Notes under the pieces: model-generated | Told to the model about the DNA's origin: nothing | The model's input: only the letters and a program-made list of their open reading frames with translations | The model's database searches: none | Shown: piece by piece, positions 1 to 7,273 of the stretch | How the letters are laid out: every line of letters starts with the position of its first letter | Position numbering within the stretch: the first letter of the stretch is position 1 | Assembly: GCA_020853175.1 (NCBI GenBank) | Contig: JADYZK010000092.1 | Span: 1-9,135, forward strand | Source of the DNA: Bacteroidales bacterium | Lineage (GTDB): Bacteria > Bacteroidota > Bacteroidia > Bacteroidales > F082 | Direction: 5' to 3' | DNA length: 9,135 nucleotides | Program-made: the position numbers and the translations under genes

Positions 1-1
1 G

Positions 2-349
2 AAAGTAAAAGTGAAGGCCACCACACTCGATCTTTTTGCGCAAACCAACCATCATGCAATAGATTTGATAAAAATGGATACAGAAGGCACTGAACACCTT
101 ATTCTACAACACGGCAGCGAGGTCTTAGATCATTATAAACCCATTGTGATTTGTGAAACGCTTTTCAACGCCATTGAACCTGAACTTGAAAAAATAATGA
201 AAGCGCACGGTTACCTTTTTTTCAATCATGTAGCCGACGGACTGCAGCAAGTGGATACCATTATCCGCAAGCAAGACAACGGTGTTCGCAATTGTTTTTT
301 CGTTCATCCAAGCAAACGCGCACTCATTGCAGAATTTATCACAAAATAA
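2..349 (+). CDS. FkbM-family SAM-dependent methyltransferase, C-terminal fragment (5' end outside window)
   Basis: The reading frame is open from the first base of the window, so this is the 3' part of a longer gene. The GTG at position 11 is an internal valine codon, not a start. The visible 115 residues contain IDLIKMDTEGTE, the FkbM-type core signature (hydrophobic strand followed by K-x-D-x-E-G-x-E), then a helix and the strand PIVICE. This is the second half of a Rossmann-like methyltransferase fold; the glycine-rich SAM-binding loop lies upstream, outside the window. Family members O-methylate sugars, lipids or natural products, and the substrate cannot be told from this fragment. The next gene begins 43 AT-rich bases downstream on the same strand. 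No terminator hairpin is obvious in that gap, so read-through is possible. The family call is fairly firm, the role unknown. Confidence 0.8.
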   Translation, partial: KVKVKATTLDLFAQTNHHAIDLIKMDTEGTEHLILQHGSEVLDHYKPIVICETLFNAIEPELEKIMKAHGYLFFNHVADGLQQVDTIIRKQDNGVRNCFFVHPSKRALIAEFITK

Positions 350-392
350 AATTTAATTTGTCGCTTTTTATTCACCAACAAAACAAAACCTT

Positions 393-3197
393 ATGAAATC
401 CTTTAAACTCATCTTTCTGTTTTTATGGGTTGCTCTTCTTCAAGTTGGAGCGCAAACCGATCTTCAACAGCCTATCCCCATTGATCCTGCGGTCAGGATT
501 GGGAAATTAGACAACGGATTGACTTATTACATCCGTCACAACAGCCTGCCCACCAACCGTGTGGAAATGCGTTTGGTGGTCAATGCAGGTTCCATTCTCG
601 AAGACGACGATCAGCAAGGTCTGGCGCATTTTGTTGAGCACATGTCGTTTAATGGCACAAAAAATTTTTCAAAAAGTGCTTTGGTTGATTTTCTCGAGCG
701 CGCCGGAGTGCGTTTTGGTGCCGATTTGAATGCTTACACCAGCTTTGATGAAACCGTTTATATGCTTCAAATGCCCACCGATAGGCCGGGTTTGGTTGAT
801 TCGGGCTTTATGGTTCTCGAAGATTGGTCGCATGCCGTAGCGATGGAAGGCGAAGAAATTGACAAAGAAAGAGGCGTGATTCGCGAAGAATGGCGCCTCG
901 GGCTCGGTGCCGATGATCGCATGAGAAAAACCACCTTCCCCATCATGCTCAATGGTTCGCGCTATGCCGAACGTTTGCCCATTGGAATGATCGGCGTCAT
1001 TGATACGGCTTCTTATGAAACCTTACGTCGTTTTTACCACGAATGGTACCGTCCCAACTTACAAGCTATCGTGGTCACAGGCGATCTGGATGTTGATGCT
1101 GTTGAAAACACAATTAAAGAGCGTTTCGGGGATATTGAAAATCCTAAAAACGCACGCGATAGAATGACTTATACCATTTCGGACAATAAAGAGCCTTTGG
1201 TAGCCATCACCACCGACGCCGAAGCCACCAATACTTCGCTCACTTTGTATTACAAACATCCTAGAAAAGAGCTGATAACCTACAATGATTTCAAACATCG
1301 TTTGATGCAATTTCTCTACAGCAGTATGATTATCGAGCGGTTGCAAGAGCTAAATCAAAAGCCGGAATCACCCTTTATTTATGCCTACACCTATTACGGA
1401 GGTTTTATCGGCAGAGCCGTTGATGCTTATACATCAAGTGCCGTTGTGAAGCAAAATCAAATTGAAAAAGCTGTGGAAACCCTCGTTGTTGAAAACCAAA
1501 GGGTGAAACAACATGGTTTTACATCCACAGAGCTCGAAAGGCAAAAGATTCAGTTCATGGCCAATTTAGAGCGCCGTCAAAAAGAAAAAGATAAAACGCC
1601 ATCCTCCAGTTTCGTGCGTGAATACACCAGCCATTTCCTGTCCAACTCCCCTATTCCGGGAATTGACAACGAAGTAGAAATGACAAAAATGCTCATGCCA
1701 CTCATCACTTTGGAAGACATGAACAACTTGGCCACGCAATGGATTACCGACGAAAACAGGGTCATCGTGGTAACGGCTCCTGATAAAGAAGAGGTGATTG
1801 TTCCGGACAAAGCCACCATCTTATCGGTGATTGAAAATGCACAAAAGATTGCAGTTGAACCTTATATAGATGCCACAAATGAAGAACCACTGTTGAGTAA
1901 AACATTGGAACCCGTTAAAATCATTGAAAAAACACAAGACGATAACTTGGGAATCCACACCTTTAGCCTTGAAAACGGCATCAAAGTCATCATCAAACCC
2001 ACTGATTTTAAAAATGATGAGATTTTACTCACTTCCTGGCAGTTGGGAGGCACTTCTTTGTTTGAAGACACCGATGCTTACGCAGCTACAAATATTTCAC
2101 GTATTGCTGATGCTAGCGGGCTTGGAGCCTTCAGTGCTATTGAGTTGGGCAAAAAATTGGCCGGTCAAAACGTAAATGTGAATGCCACTATTGAAGAGCT
2201 TCGTCATGGCTTAAGAGGCAATGCAAGTCCGAAAGATTTTGAAACACTTTTGCAATTGGTTTACCTGCATTACACCCCTGCCCGTGTTGATGAAAATGCT
2301 TTTGAAGCTTATAAGTCGCAGTTGCTTAATCGGTTCAAGTTCATGCGTTCCAATCCGCAAATGATATTTACTGACACTTTGGTGAAGATCATTTCCAGTA
2401 ATAGTCCACGAAGTGTGATGCTACCTTCCGAAGAAAACTTTGCCAGCCTCGAAGCCGAAAAAATTGCTTCCATGTACGATCAGTTGTATGGCAACGCAGC
2501 CGGCTCTACATTTATTTTTACTGGCAACCTCGATCCTGAGGCATCTGAAGCCTTGATAGCTAAATATTTAGGTAATCTACCTGTTTCAAAATCAAGACAG
2601 TGGGTAGATCGCAAAATAAAATTCCCCGAAGGTATCACCGATGCTAAAGTGTATGCCGGAACCGAATATAAGAGCCTTGTTGGCGTCTTTTTTAAAGATA
2701 ATTTTGTTTACGACAGTGAAAATATCCTCAAGTTCGATCTTTTGGCAAAAGCCTATAACATCAAACTCAGGGAGAATATGCGCGAAGAAATTGGTGGCGT
2801 TTATGGCGTTGGTGCTCGACTTTCGTTTAGTCAGTTTCCTCAGCCGGAATACACACTCACCATTAACTGGGGTACCAATCCTGAGTTGGTGGACACGTTG
2901 ACCACAGTAGTTTTTGCCCAAATGGAATTGCTGATGGCCGATGGTCCTTCGGATGAAGACTTGGCCAAAGTGAAAGAAACAGCCATCCGTCAGCGCGAAA
3001 GTGATGATCGCTTGAATTATTTCTGGAACAGCTATATGGACAATGCCAGTTTTAACCAAACAAAAATGGTGGATTACGCCACCTATCGGCAACAAATTGA
3101 AAGTGTTACCATTGAAGATTTGAAATTGATTGCCCAGAAATATTTCAATCCCAATCATTTTGTGAAAGTGACCCTTTACCCTGAGCAAAAAGAATAG
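393..3197 (+). CDS. Secreted M16 (pitrilysin/insulinase) zinc metallopeptidase, PqqL-like
   Basis: This 934-residue protein has a Sec signal peptide (hydrophobic residues 5-18, likely cleavage after VGA at 20), so it should act in the periplasm or at the envelope. The inverted zinc motif HFVEH is at residues 79-83 (H79 and H83 as ligands, E82 as catalytic base). E159 in DKERGVIREE is the probable third ligand, 76 residues after H83, as in M16 enzymes. An M16_C domain follows at about 206-395 (RFYHEWYRPN, VVTGDLD). A second, inactive M16 half spans about 520-934; it lacks HxxEH but keeps the substrate-binding Arg/Tyr pair seven residues apart (R797 and Y804, MREEIGGVY). One chain thus carries both halves of the clamshell, and the length matches E. 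coli PqqL (about 930 residues). Family members degrade peptides or unfolded proteins inside a closed chamber; the substrate here is unknown. The ATG at 393 is chosen because it gives a complete signal peptide. No Shine-Dalgarno is seen, and a strong terminator follows the stop. Confidence 0.93.
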   Translation: MKSFKLIFLFLWVALLQVGAQTDLQQPIPIDPAVRIGKLDNGLTYYIRHNSLPTNRVEMRLVVNAGSILEDDDQQGLAHFVEHMSFNGTKNFSKSALVDFLERAGVRFGADLNAYTSFDETVYMLQMPTDRPGLVDSGFMVLEDWSHAVAMEGEEIDKERGVIREEWRLGLGADDRMRKTTFPIMLNGSRYAERLPIGMIGVIDTASYETLRRFYHEWYRPNLQAIVVTGDLDVDAVENTIKERFGDIENPKNARDRMTYTISDNKEPLVAITTDAEATNTSLTLYYKHPRKELITYNDFKHRLMQFLYSSMIIERLQELNQKPESPFIYAYTYYGGFIGRAVDAYTSSAVVKQNQIEKAVETLVVENQRVKQHGFTSTELERQKIQFMANLERRQKEKDKTPSSSFVREYTSHFLSNSPIPGIDNEVEMTKMLMPLITLEDMNNLATQWITDENRVIVVTAPDKEEVIVPDKATILSVIENAQKIAVEPYIDATNEEPLLSKTLEPVKIIEKTQDDNLGIHTFSLENGIKVIIKPTDFKNDEILLTSWQLGGTSLFEDTDAYAATNISRIADASGLGAFSAIELGKKLAGQNVNVNATIEELRHGLRGNASPKDFETLLQLVYLHYTPARVDENAFEAYKSQLLNRFKFMRSNPQMIFTDTLVKIISSNSPRSVMLPSEENFASLEAEKIASMYDQLYGNAAGSTFIFTGNLDPEASEALIAKYLGNLPVSKSRQWVDRKIKFPEGITDAKVYAGTEYKSLVGVFFKDNFVYDSENILKFDLLAKAYNIKLRENMREEIGGVYGVGARLSFSQFPQPEYTLTINWGTNPELVDTLTTVVFAQMELLMADGPSDEDLAKVKETAIRQRESDDRLNYFWNSYMDNASFNQTKMVDYATYRQQIESVTIEDLKLIAQKYFNPNHFVKVTLYPEQKE

Positions 3198-3209
3198 AAC
3201 GCTTGATTT

Positions 3210-3254
3210 AAAAAAAATGATCCTTTGCAGTTTTTGTGGAGGGTCATTTTTTTT
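3210..3254 (+). terminator. Rho-independent terminator after the M16 peptidase gene
   Basis: Twelve bases after the M16 stop codon lies a long inverted repeat. The left arm (3210-3229) is eight A residues followed by TGATCCTTTGCA. The right arm (3235-3254) is TGTGGAGGGTCA followed by eight T residues. All 20 positions can pair if G-U wobbles are allowed, around a five-base loop (GTTTT). The final T run supplies the uridine tract. The A run on the left would give a T run in the opposite direction, but no gene approaches from the right here. The element separates the peptidase from the acyltransferase and argues against starting the latter at the GTG at 3236, which sits in the hairpin. Confidence 0.82.
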
Positions 3255-3325
3255 GCTTTTTGCGCTCAACAGCAAAGGTGTTCAAATTACAATTTTCTTG
3301 CTATTTGTGTCGAAATCTATTTTTG

Positions 3326-3898
3326 ATGAAGATCATTTCACGGCTTGTCCTTCGAATCATTGGCTGGAAAATTGAAGGAGAAATTCCAGAAGACATAAAA
3401 AAGTGTGTTATTCTTGCTGCACCGCACACCAGCAACTGGGATTTCGTGATCGGACGATTGTCGTATTGGTCATTGCAGGTTCCTGTTAAATTTCTAATCA
3501 AAAAAGAAGCTTTCGACCATTCATTGGGATTTCTGGTTAAAAAAATGGGCGGTATTCCCGTTGACCGCAAAAAAAGCACCCACATGGTTGAACAAGTAGC
3601 CGCTCTTTTCAAGGAATATGATGTCCTCAACGTCATTATCACGCCCGAGGGCACCAGAAAACTTGTGACAAATTGGAAAAGGGGTTTTTATTTTATTGCA
3701 GTAAAGGCCAATGTCCCCATCGTGATGGGATTTGTGGATTATAAAATGAAACAAGGAGGCTTTGGCCCGGTGCTTTATCCAAGCGGTGACTATGATGCTG
3801 ACTTAAAACGTATTGAAGATTTCTATCGCACCAAAACCGCTAAGCATCCTGAGAAATTCAGCTTGAGTGCCGAGAAGGCAAACACCACAATTGGATGA
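3326..3898 (+). CDS. Lysophospholipid / 1-acylglycerol-3-phosphate-type acyltransferase (PlsC-like family)
   Basis: The protein has 190 residues from the ATG at 3326. Four acyltransferase blocks are visible in order: APHTSNWD with the catalytic H34 and D39 (HX4D); GGIPVDR at 75-81; PEGTR at 107-111, the glycerol-phosphate-binding EGTR motif; and a hydrophobic strand with the block-IV proline, NVPIVMGFVDY, at 129-139. Such enzymes move an acyl chain from acyl-ACP or acyl-CoA to a lysolipid at the inner face of the cytoplasmic membrane. At 190 residues it is shorter than typical PlsC (about 240), and no clear transmembrane helix precedes block I. It belongs to a compact group often seen in Bacteroidota, and its acceptor may not be lysophosphatidic acid. 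An in-frame GTG at 3236 would add 30 residues but lies inside a terminator hairpin and is rejected. Its 3' end faces folC across a 41-base junction. Confidence 0.85.
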   Translation: MKIISRLVLRIIGWKIEGEIPEDIKKCVILAAPHTSNWDFVIGRLSYWSLQVPVKFLIKKEAFDHSLGFLVKKMGGIPVDRKKSTHMVEQVAALFKEYDVLNVIITPEGTRKLVTNWKRGFYFIAVKANVPIVMGFVDYKMKQGGFGPVLYPSGDYDADLKRIEDFYRTKTAKHPEKFSLSAEKANTTIG

Positions 3899-3937
3899 AA
3901 ACCCTGGACAGGGTTTGAAATCCTATCAGGGGTTTTC
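3897..3937. terminator. Probable bidirectional terminator between converging genes
   Basis: The junction of the converging acyltransferase and folC genes contains AAACCCTG-GA-CAGGGTTT (3899-3916), a near-perfect palindrome. A second copy of the right arm, CAGGGGTTTTC, lies at 3927-3937 and can pair instead with GAAAACCCTG (3897-3906), leaving a single bulge. Either fold gives a GC-centred stem with A/T flanks, which suits termination from both sides. The uridine runs are only three to four bases, so strength is uncertain. Function is inferred from position and symmetry. Confidence 0.55.
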
Positions 3938-3939
3938 AA

Positions 3940-5244
3940 TTACACCACCTCCGCCACCACAAAAGTACTGCCTCCAACAAACACCAAATCATTCGACTTT
4001 GCTGCATTGAGTGCGCTGAAGTAGGCCGACCTCACCGAGTCGTACACCTCACCTTTTAGACCCAAATCAAAAGCTTTTGTTGCCAGTTCATCAGCAGGAA
4101 GGGCACGTGGAATGTCGGCTTTACAAAAATAATAAGTGGCATACTTAGGCAACAAATACAGCATGCTTTCGATGTCTTTGTCGTTCACCATGCCCAAAAC
4201 AAAGTGAAGCTGATCAAACTGCATCAACTTCAATTGAAAAACCACTTCTTTGATCCCATCTACGTTGTGGCCTGTGTCGGCAATGGCTAAAGGATTGCGG
4301 TTGATCACCTGCCAACGTCCGGCCAAACCTGTATTGCGCACCACGGCTTCAAAACCGTTAACGATATGTTTATCGTCAATGTTGAAGTGTTTTTTCAAAG
4401 CATCGGCTGCACAAACGGCAGTAATAAGGTTTTTTTGTTGGTAGTGACCCAACAAGGGTAATTCCAGTTTTTCAAATAAAGGGTGACTGTCCTTCCAAAG
4501 GTCAAAGGATTGGCAATGAGGGTTAGAAGTTATTATTCTATTCGCATCAAAGCGCTGATCGGCAAAAACAATGGGTGCATTCATTGCTCCTGCTTTGGCT
4601 TCAAACACGGCTTTGGTTTCCCATTGTGTTTGACCAATAATCACAGGGACACCTTTTTTAATAATTCCGGCCTTTTCGGCAGCAATTTTCTCTAAAGTAT
4701 CACCAAGATATTTTGTGTGGTCGAAGCCGATATTGGTGATGATACTCAACAAGGGAGTGATGATATTGGTAGAATCGAGCCGGCCACCCATTCCGGTTTC
4801 GATCACGGCTACATCCACTTTTTCATCTGCGAAATATTGAAACGCAAGTCCAACGGTCATTTCAAAGAAAGAAAGTTGCATTTCCTCAAATTGATCGCGG
4901 TACTTTTCAATAAATTGAATACAAGCCTCTTTTGAAATCATTTCGCCGTTGATGCGCACCCTTTCTCTAAAATCACGCAGGTGGGGCGAGGTATAGAGGC
5001 CGGTTTTATAGCCTGCTTCGGCCAAAACAGAGGCCAAAAGATGTGATACCGAACCTTTTCCGTTGGTGCCGGCCACATGTATGGTTTTAAAGTGTTGTTC
5101 GGGATGCCCAAGAAGCGCGATTAGTTGGTGGGTATTGTGCAAATCGGCTTTGTATGCAGCATCGCCAATACGTTGATACATTGGCAATTTATTGAACATC
5201 CATTTCAGGATTTCATCATAGCCTTTGGGTTCAGTTATTGACAC
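3940..5244 (-). CDS. folC: Bifunctional folylpolyglutamate synthase / dihydrofolate synthase
   Basis: This 434-residue Mur-ligase-fold enzyme adds L-glutamate, using ATP, to dihydropteroate (making dihydrofolate) and to reduced folates (making polyglutamates) in the cytosol. The N-terminal LPMYQRIGDAAYK is typical of Bacteroidota FolC. The ATP-binding P-loop AGTNGKGS is at 58-65, followed by TSPHLRDFRERVRING, ETGMGGRLDSTN (149-160), GFDHTKYLG (173-181) and EKAGIIK (190-196). The C-terminal domain begins near LAGRWQV (307-313) and has DTGHN (323-327), the counterpart of the D-x-A-H-N motif, and VLGMVNDKD (349-357). The length is normal. The start is GTG, 11 bases after the tonB-family stop; no in-frame ATG gives a better fit and the family's N terminus begins here. 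It is the last gene of the run and probably depends on transcription through tonB. Dual activity is inferred, because the sequence alone does not separate dual from single-function FolC. Confidence 0.95.
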   Translation of the reverse strand: MSITEPKGYDEILKWMFNKLPMYQRIGDAAYKADLHNTHQLIALLGHPEQHFKTIHVAGTNGKGSVSHLLASVLAEAGYKTGLYTSPHLRDFRERVRINGEMISKEACIQFIEKYRDQFEEMQLSFFEMTVGLAFQYFADEKVDVAVIETGMGGRLDSTNIITPLLSIITNIGFDHTKYLGDTLEKIAAEKAGIIKKGVPVIIGQTQWETKAVFEAKAGAMNAPIVFADQRFDANRIITSNPHCQSFDLWKDSHPLFEKLELPLLGHYQQKNLITAVCAADALKKHFNIDDKHIVNGFEAVVRNTGLAGRWQVINRNPLAIADTGHNVDGIKEVVFQLKLMQFDQLHFVLGMVNDKDIESMLYLLPKYATYYFCKADIPRALPADELATKAFDLGLKGEVYDSVRSAYFSALNAAKSNDLVFVGGSTFVVAEVV

Positions 5245-5255
5245 AGGTGAGGGTA

Positions 5256-6083
5256 CTAATTTCCAATAATAAACGTATAAGTGATGGTTCCTTTTTGAAG
5301 AGAGGTGGCCTGGCTGTCCTCGGTAAACCTTGAATTCAGTGCTGCTTTTACAGCGAGATTACGAAGGTTAGCATCCACCACAGTAGTTCCTCTCACACTG
5401 ATTTCGGCTTTTGTGACAACTCCTTTTCTGTCCACCCAAATATCCACAACCACATTCCCTTGCTCCCTGAAACTGGTTTTGGGTTCGGCCAGCTTTAGGG
5501 CACCGCGTCCTCCAAGACTAAAAGCGGGGCCATTGCCTTGTCCACCTTGTCCTTCGTAGCGTTTCACATCCTTTAAACCATTCGGTCGGCCTTGGTCGCC
5601 AGGATTACCGGTAATACCTTCGGAACCGGCGTCTCCGTTTGCCTCCCCGGAGCCTTTAAACAAGGCCCTTTTGTTGACTTTCGGCTGGGGTGCTTCCACA
5701 GGTTCCGGTTTTGCTTCCACGGGAGGGACCACCTTTTCAATAGGTTTTTCAGGTTTAGGTTTAGGTTTGGGCGTTTCTTTCGGTTTTTCTTTGGGCGCAA
5801 TCGCTGGAGCTTCCTCAGTTTCTTGAGTAAGAATCTCTTCGTTTTTCTGCGTTTCAGGCTCACTGGGCTGAGGTGAAGCCATGGCCGTTTGTCCGCCGGC
5901 CACTTCAGGTTGAATAAGACCCATCCCTTGATCGCTGTAACCGAGGTCCACCTCTACCCCTTCTTCGCCCGGAAGTGGCAAGGGGGTGCGTAAGGCCAAA
6001 AAAAACAATGCTACCAACAGCAACCCATGAAAGAGAAGGGTGGCAACAATGCCCGTTCGTTTATTTTTTTTGGTTTTTTGCAT
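5256..6083 (-). CDS. tonB: TonB-family energy transducer with Pro/Lys-rich and collagen-like linker
   Basis: This 275-residue protein spans the periplasm and passes energy from ExbB-ExbD to outer-membrane TonB-dependent receptors. A basic N terminus (KTKKNKR) precedes one membrane anchor at about 11-31, which contains H19, comparable in character to the anchor His of E. coli TonB. Residues 70-97 are acidic and Gln/Pro-rich, and 98-137 are a Lys-Pro-rich arm (KETPKPKPKPEKP). Residues 143-195 are very Gly-rich, including six Gly-X-Y triplets at 150-167. The TonB C-terminal domain covers about 203-275: FREQGNVVVDIWVD, then VRGTTVVDANLRNLAVKAA, ending GTITYTFIIGN. The ATG directly follows the exbD stop (TAAATG), so the two genes are probably translationally coupled. 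More than one TonB is usual in Bacteroidota, so the symbol marks family membership rather than proven main-TonB identity. Confidence 0.9.
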   Translation of the reverse strand: MQKTKKNKRTGIVATLLFHGLLLVALFFLALRTPLPLPGEEGVEVDLGYSDQGMGLIQPEVAGGQTAMASPQPSEPETQKNEEILTQETEEAPAIAPKEKPKETPKPKPKPEKPIEKVVPPVEAKPEPVEAPQPKVNKRALFKGSGEANGDAGSEGITGNPGDQGRPNGLKDVKRYEGQGGQGNGPAFSLGGRGALKLAEPKTSFREQGNVVVDIWVDRKGVVTKAEISVRGTTVVDANLRNLAVKAALNSRFTEDSQATSLQKGTITYTFIIGN

Positions 6084-6497
6084 TTAATTTTTGGGCGAAG
6101 TAGCGAGAATTACCTTGTGTTTGGATCCGGTAGTTTCATTCACTTGATTGATGGCGTCAATAACATTAACAACATATTGAACGGGCACGGTTTTGTCGGA
6201 ACGTACCACCACAGTCCCTTCCAGCTCGCCTTGCAGCGCGGCTTGCAGTCCTTGGGCAAGGGTTGCGGCATCTGTGGCTTGCTCTTCAATAAAAAAAGTA
6301 AAACTTTCGTTGATGTAAACCGTAACCGTTTGCTTGGCCATCGTTTTACTGTTGCTCGAAGGAAGCAATAATTTTATCGCGTTGGGCGCAATGAGGGTGG
6401 AAGTAAGCATAAAAAAAATCAACAGCAAAAACACCAAATCCGACATGGATGCCGTACTGAAATTGACGCTGAGCTTATTTCGGGTTTGAATAGCCAT
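6084..6497 (-). CDS. exbD: ExbD/TolR-family biopolymer transport protein
   Basis: This 137-residue inner-membrane protein has a short cytoplasmic N terminus, one transmembrane helix (about 19-37) and a periplasmic domain. The helix opens with SMSDLVFLLLIFFMLTSTL. D20 in it matches the single essential membrane aspartate (D25 in E. coli ExbD, D23 in TolR) that is protonated and deprotonated as the motor turns. The C-terminal part (VVVRSDKTVPVQYVVNVIDAI) has the usual ExbD fold pattern (VxVxxDxxxxY). It is placed between exbB and tonB, which favours ExbD over TolR; no tolB or pal is seen in the window. Translation starts 17 bases after the exbB stop behind a purine-rich stretch (AAAGAAAGA) that could aid ribosome binding. 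Its stop abuts the tonB ATG. Confidence 0.93.
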   Translation of the reverse strand: MAIQTRNKLSVNFSTASMSDLVFLLLIFFMLTSTLIAPNAIKLLLPSSNSKTMAKQTVTVYINESFTFFIEEQATDAATLAQGLQAALQGELEGTVVVRSDKTVPVQYVVNVIDAINQVNETTGSKHKVILATSPKN

Positions 6498-6514
6498 TTT
6501 TTGTCTTTCTTTAT

Positions 6515-7213
6515 TTAACGAGCAGGTTCGTGAAGTACATCCATAAATTCGGTGGCTTTGGCTTCGAGCAGATAAACCACTTTTTCAATTCTTGACACTA
6601 AAATATTGTAAAAGATGAAAGCAAGAATACCTACCACCAAACCACCCACTGTGGTGATCATGGCTTGATAAATGCCCGACGAAAGCAAAGCGATGTCAAT
6701 ATTGTTGCCGGCCATACTCATATCATAGAAAGCCTTAATCATTCCAATGACAGTTCCTAAGAAGCCCAACATGGGCGCTGCACCGGCAATGGTGGCCAAT
6801 CCGGCAACGCCTTTTTCTAACTTACTTACCTCGAGTTTACCGATATTTTCTATGGCTGCGTTGATGTCGTTCAAAGGCTTGCCAATACGCGAAAGTCCTT
6901 TTTCGATCATTCGGGCGTTGGGACTGTCGGTGCTGCGGCACAAAGTAACGGCTGCATCCAACCTACCGGCGTGGATAAACTCTCTGATGTTGTTCATAAA
7001 ATTTTTATCGCTCACCGATGCCTTTGAGATGGTGAGGTAGCGCTCAACAAAAATATAAACGGTGATGATAGAAAACACGGCCAGCACAATCATAATCCAG
7101 CCGCCTTTCATGGCCAGATCGAGGACAGAAAGTGAAATTTCGCCTTTTTGAACGGCTGCATTTCCAAGGTCGTTGCTCACGGTTTGCAATTGTAATAAAA
7201 TGGGGGTCAACAT
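6515..7213 (-). CDS. exbB: MotA/TolQ/ExbB-family proton channel protein
   Basis: This 232-residue inner-membrane subunit forms the stator-like pore that, with ExbD, uses proton motive force to drive TonB. A roughly 35-residue N terminus precedes TM1 (about 37-57, GGWIMIVLAVFSIITVYIFV). A cytoplasmic loop of about 80 residues follows. TM2 (about 137-163) contains AGAAPMLGFLGTVIGM, and TM3 (about 178-206) contains YQAMITTVGGLVVGILAF; together these form the MotA_ExbB domain. T188 in TM3 aligns with E. coli T181. The position of E. coli E176 is a glutamine here (Q183), and that of T148 an alanine (A145), by hand alignment. The 60-base gap behind anmK is the widest in the - strand run and is AT-rich. 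It could hold a promoter, but I see no convincing -33/-7 pair of the Bacteroidota type. The next genes are exbD and tonB. Confidence 0.92.
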   Translation of the reverse strand: MLTPILLQLQTVSNDLGNAAVQKGEISLSVLDLAMKGGWIMIVLAVFSIITVYIFVERYLTISKASVSDKNFMNNIREFIHAGRLDAAVTLCRSTDSPNARMIEKGLSRIGKPLNDINAAIENIGKLEVSKLEKGVAGLATIAGAAPMLGFLGTVIGMIKAFYDMSMAGNNIDIALLSSGIYQAMITTVGGLVVGILAFIFYNILVSRIEKVVYLLEAKATEFMDVLHEPAR

Positions 7214-7273
7214 TCGGATGGGTTTTGCGTTTATTTTAGCTTATTAACTAATTATTATTGTTTTTAGTATAAA

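Noticed and set aside
11..349. Treating the GTG at 11 as the start of a complete 112-residue protein
   Set aside because: The frame is open to the window edge, and the protein would lack the SAM-binding half of the FkbM domain; it is a truncated gene.
350..392. Possible Bacteroidota promoter before the M16 gene (TTAATTTG at 353-360)
   Set aside because: The box is one base off the TAnnTTTG consensus, but the nearest upstream TTG is about 23 bases away and lies in the preceding gene. The spacing is too long to claim a promoter.
2592..3275. A 227-codon open frame on the - strand antisense to the M16 gene
   Set aside because: It lies wholly over the conserved C-terminal M16 domain, has no recognisable motif, and runs through the terminator hairpin; it is a shadow of the real gene.
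3318..3325. TATTTTTG, a perfect match to the TAnnTTTG -7 box, just before the acyltransferase ATG
   Set aside because: It touches the start codon, so transcription would begin inside the coding region. No TTG element at suitable spacing supports it.
5592..5876. A + strand frame encoding a striking Arg/Phe-rich protein opposite tonB
   Set aside because: The Arg/Phe pattern is the reverse complement of the Lys/Pro/Glu repeat codons of the TonB arm. The same codons read in another - strand frame (5573-5863) give a Lys/Arg/Leu-rich shadow. Neither has independent support.
7214..7273. Small inverted repeat TTAG...CTAA (7236-7251) and a TTG near the anmK stop, as a promoter or terminator before exbB
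   Set aside because: The stem is only four base pairs with no GC core, and the possible -33/-7 match is weak. AT-richness alone explains it.
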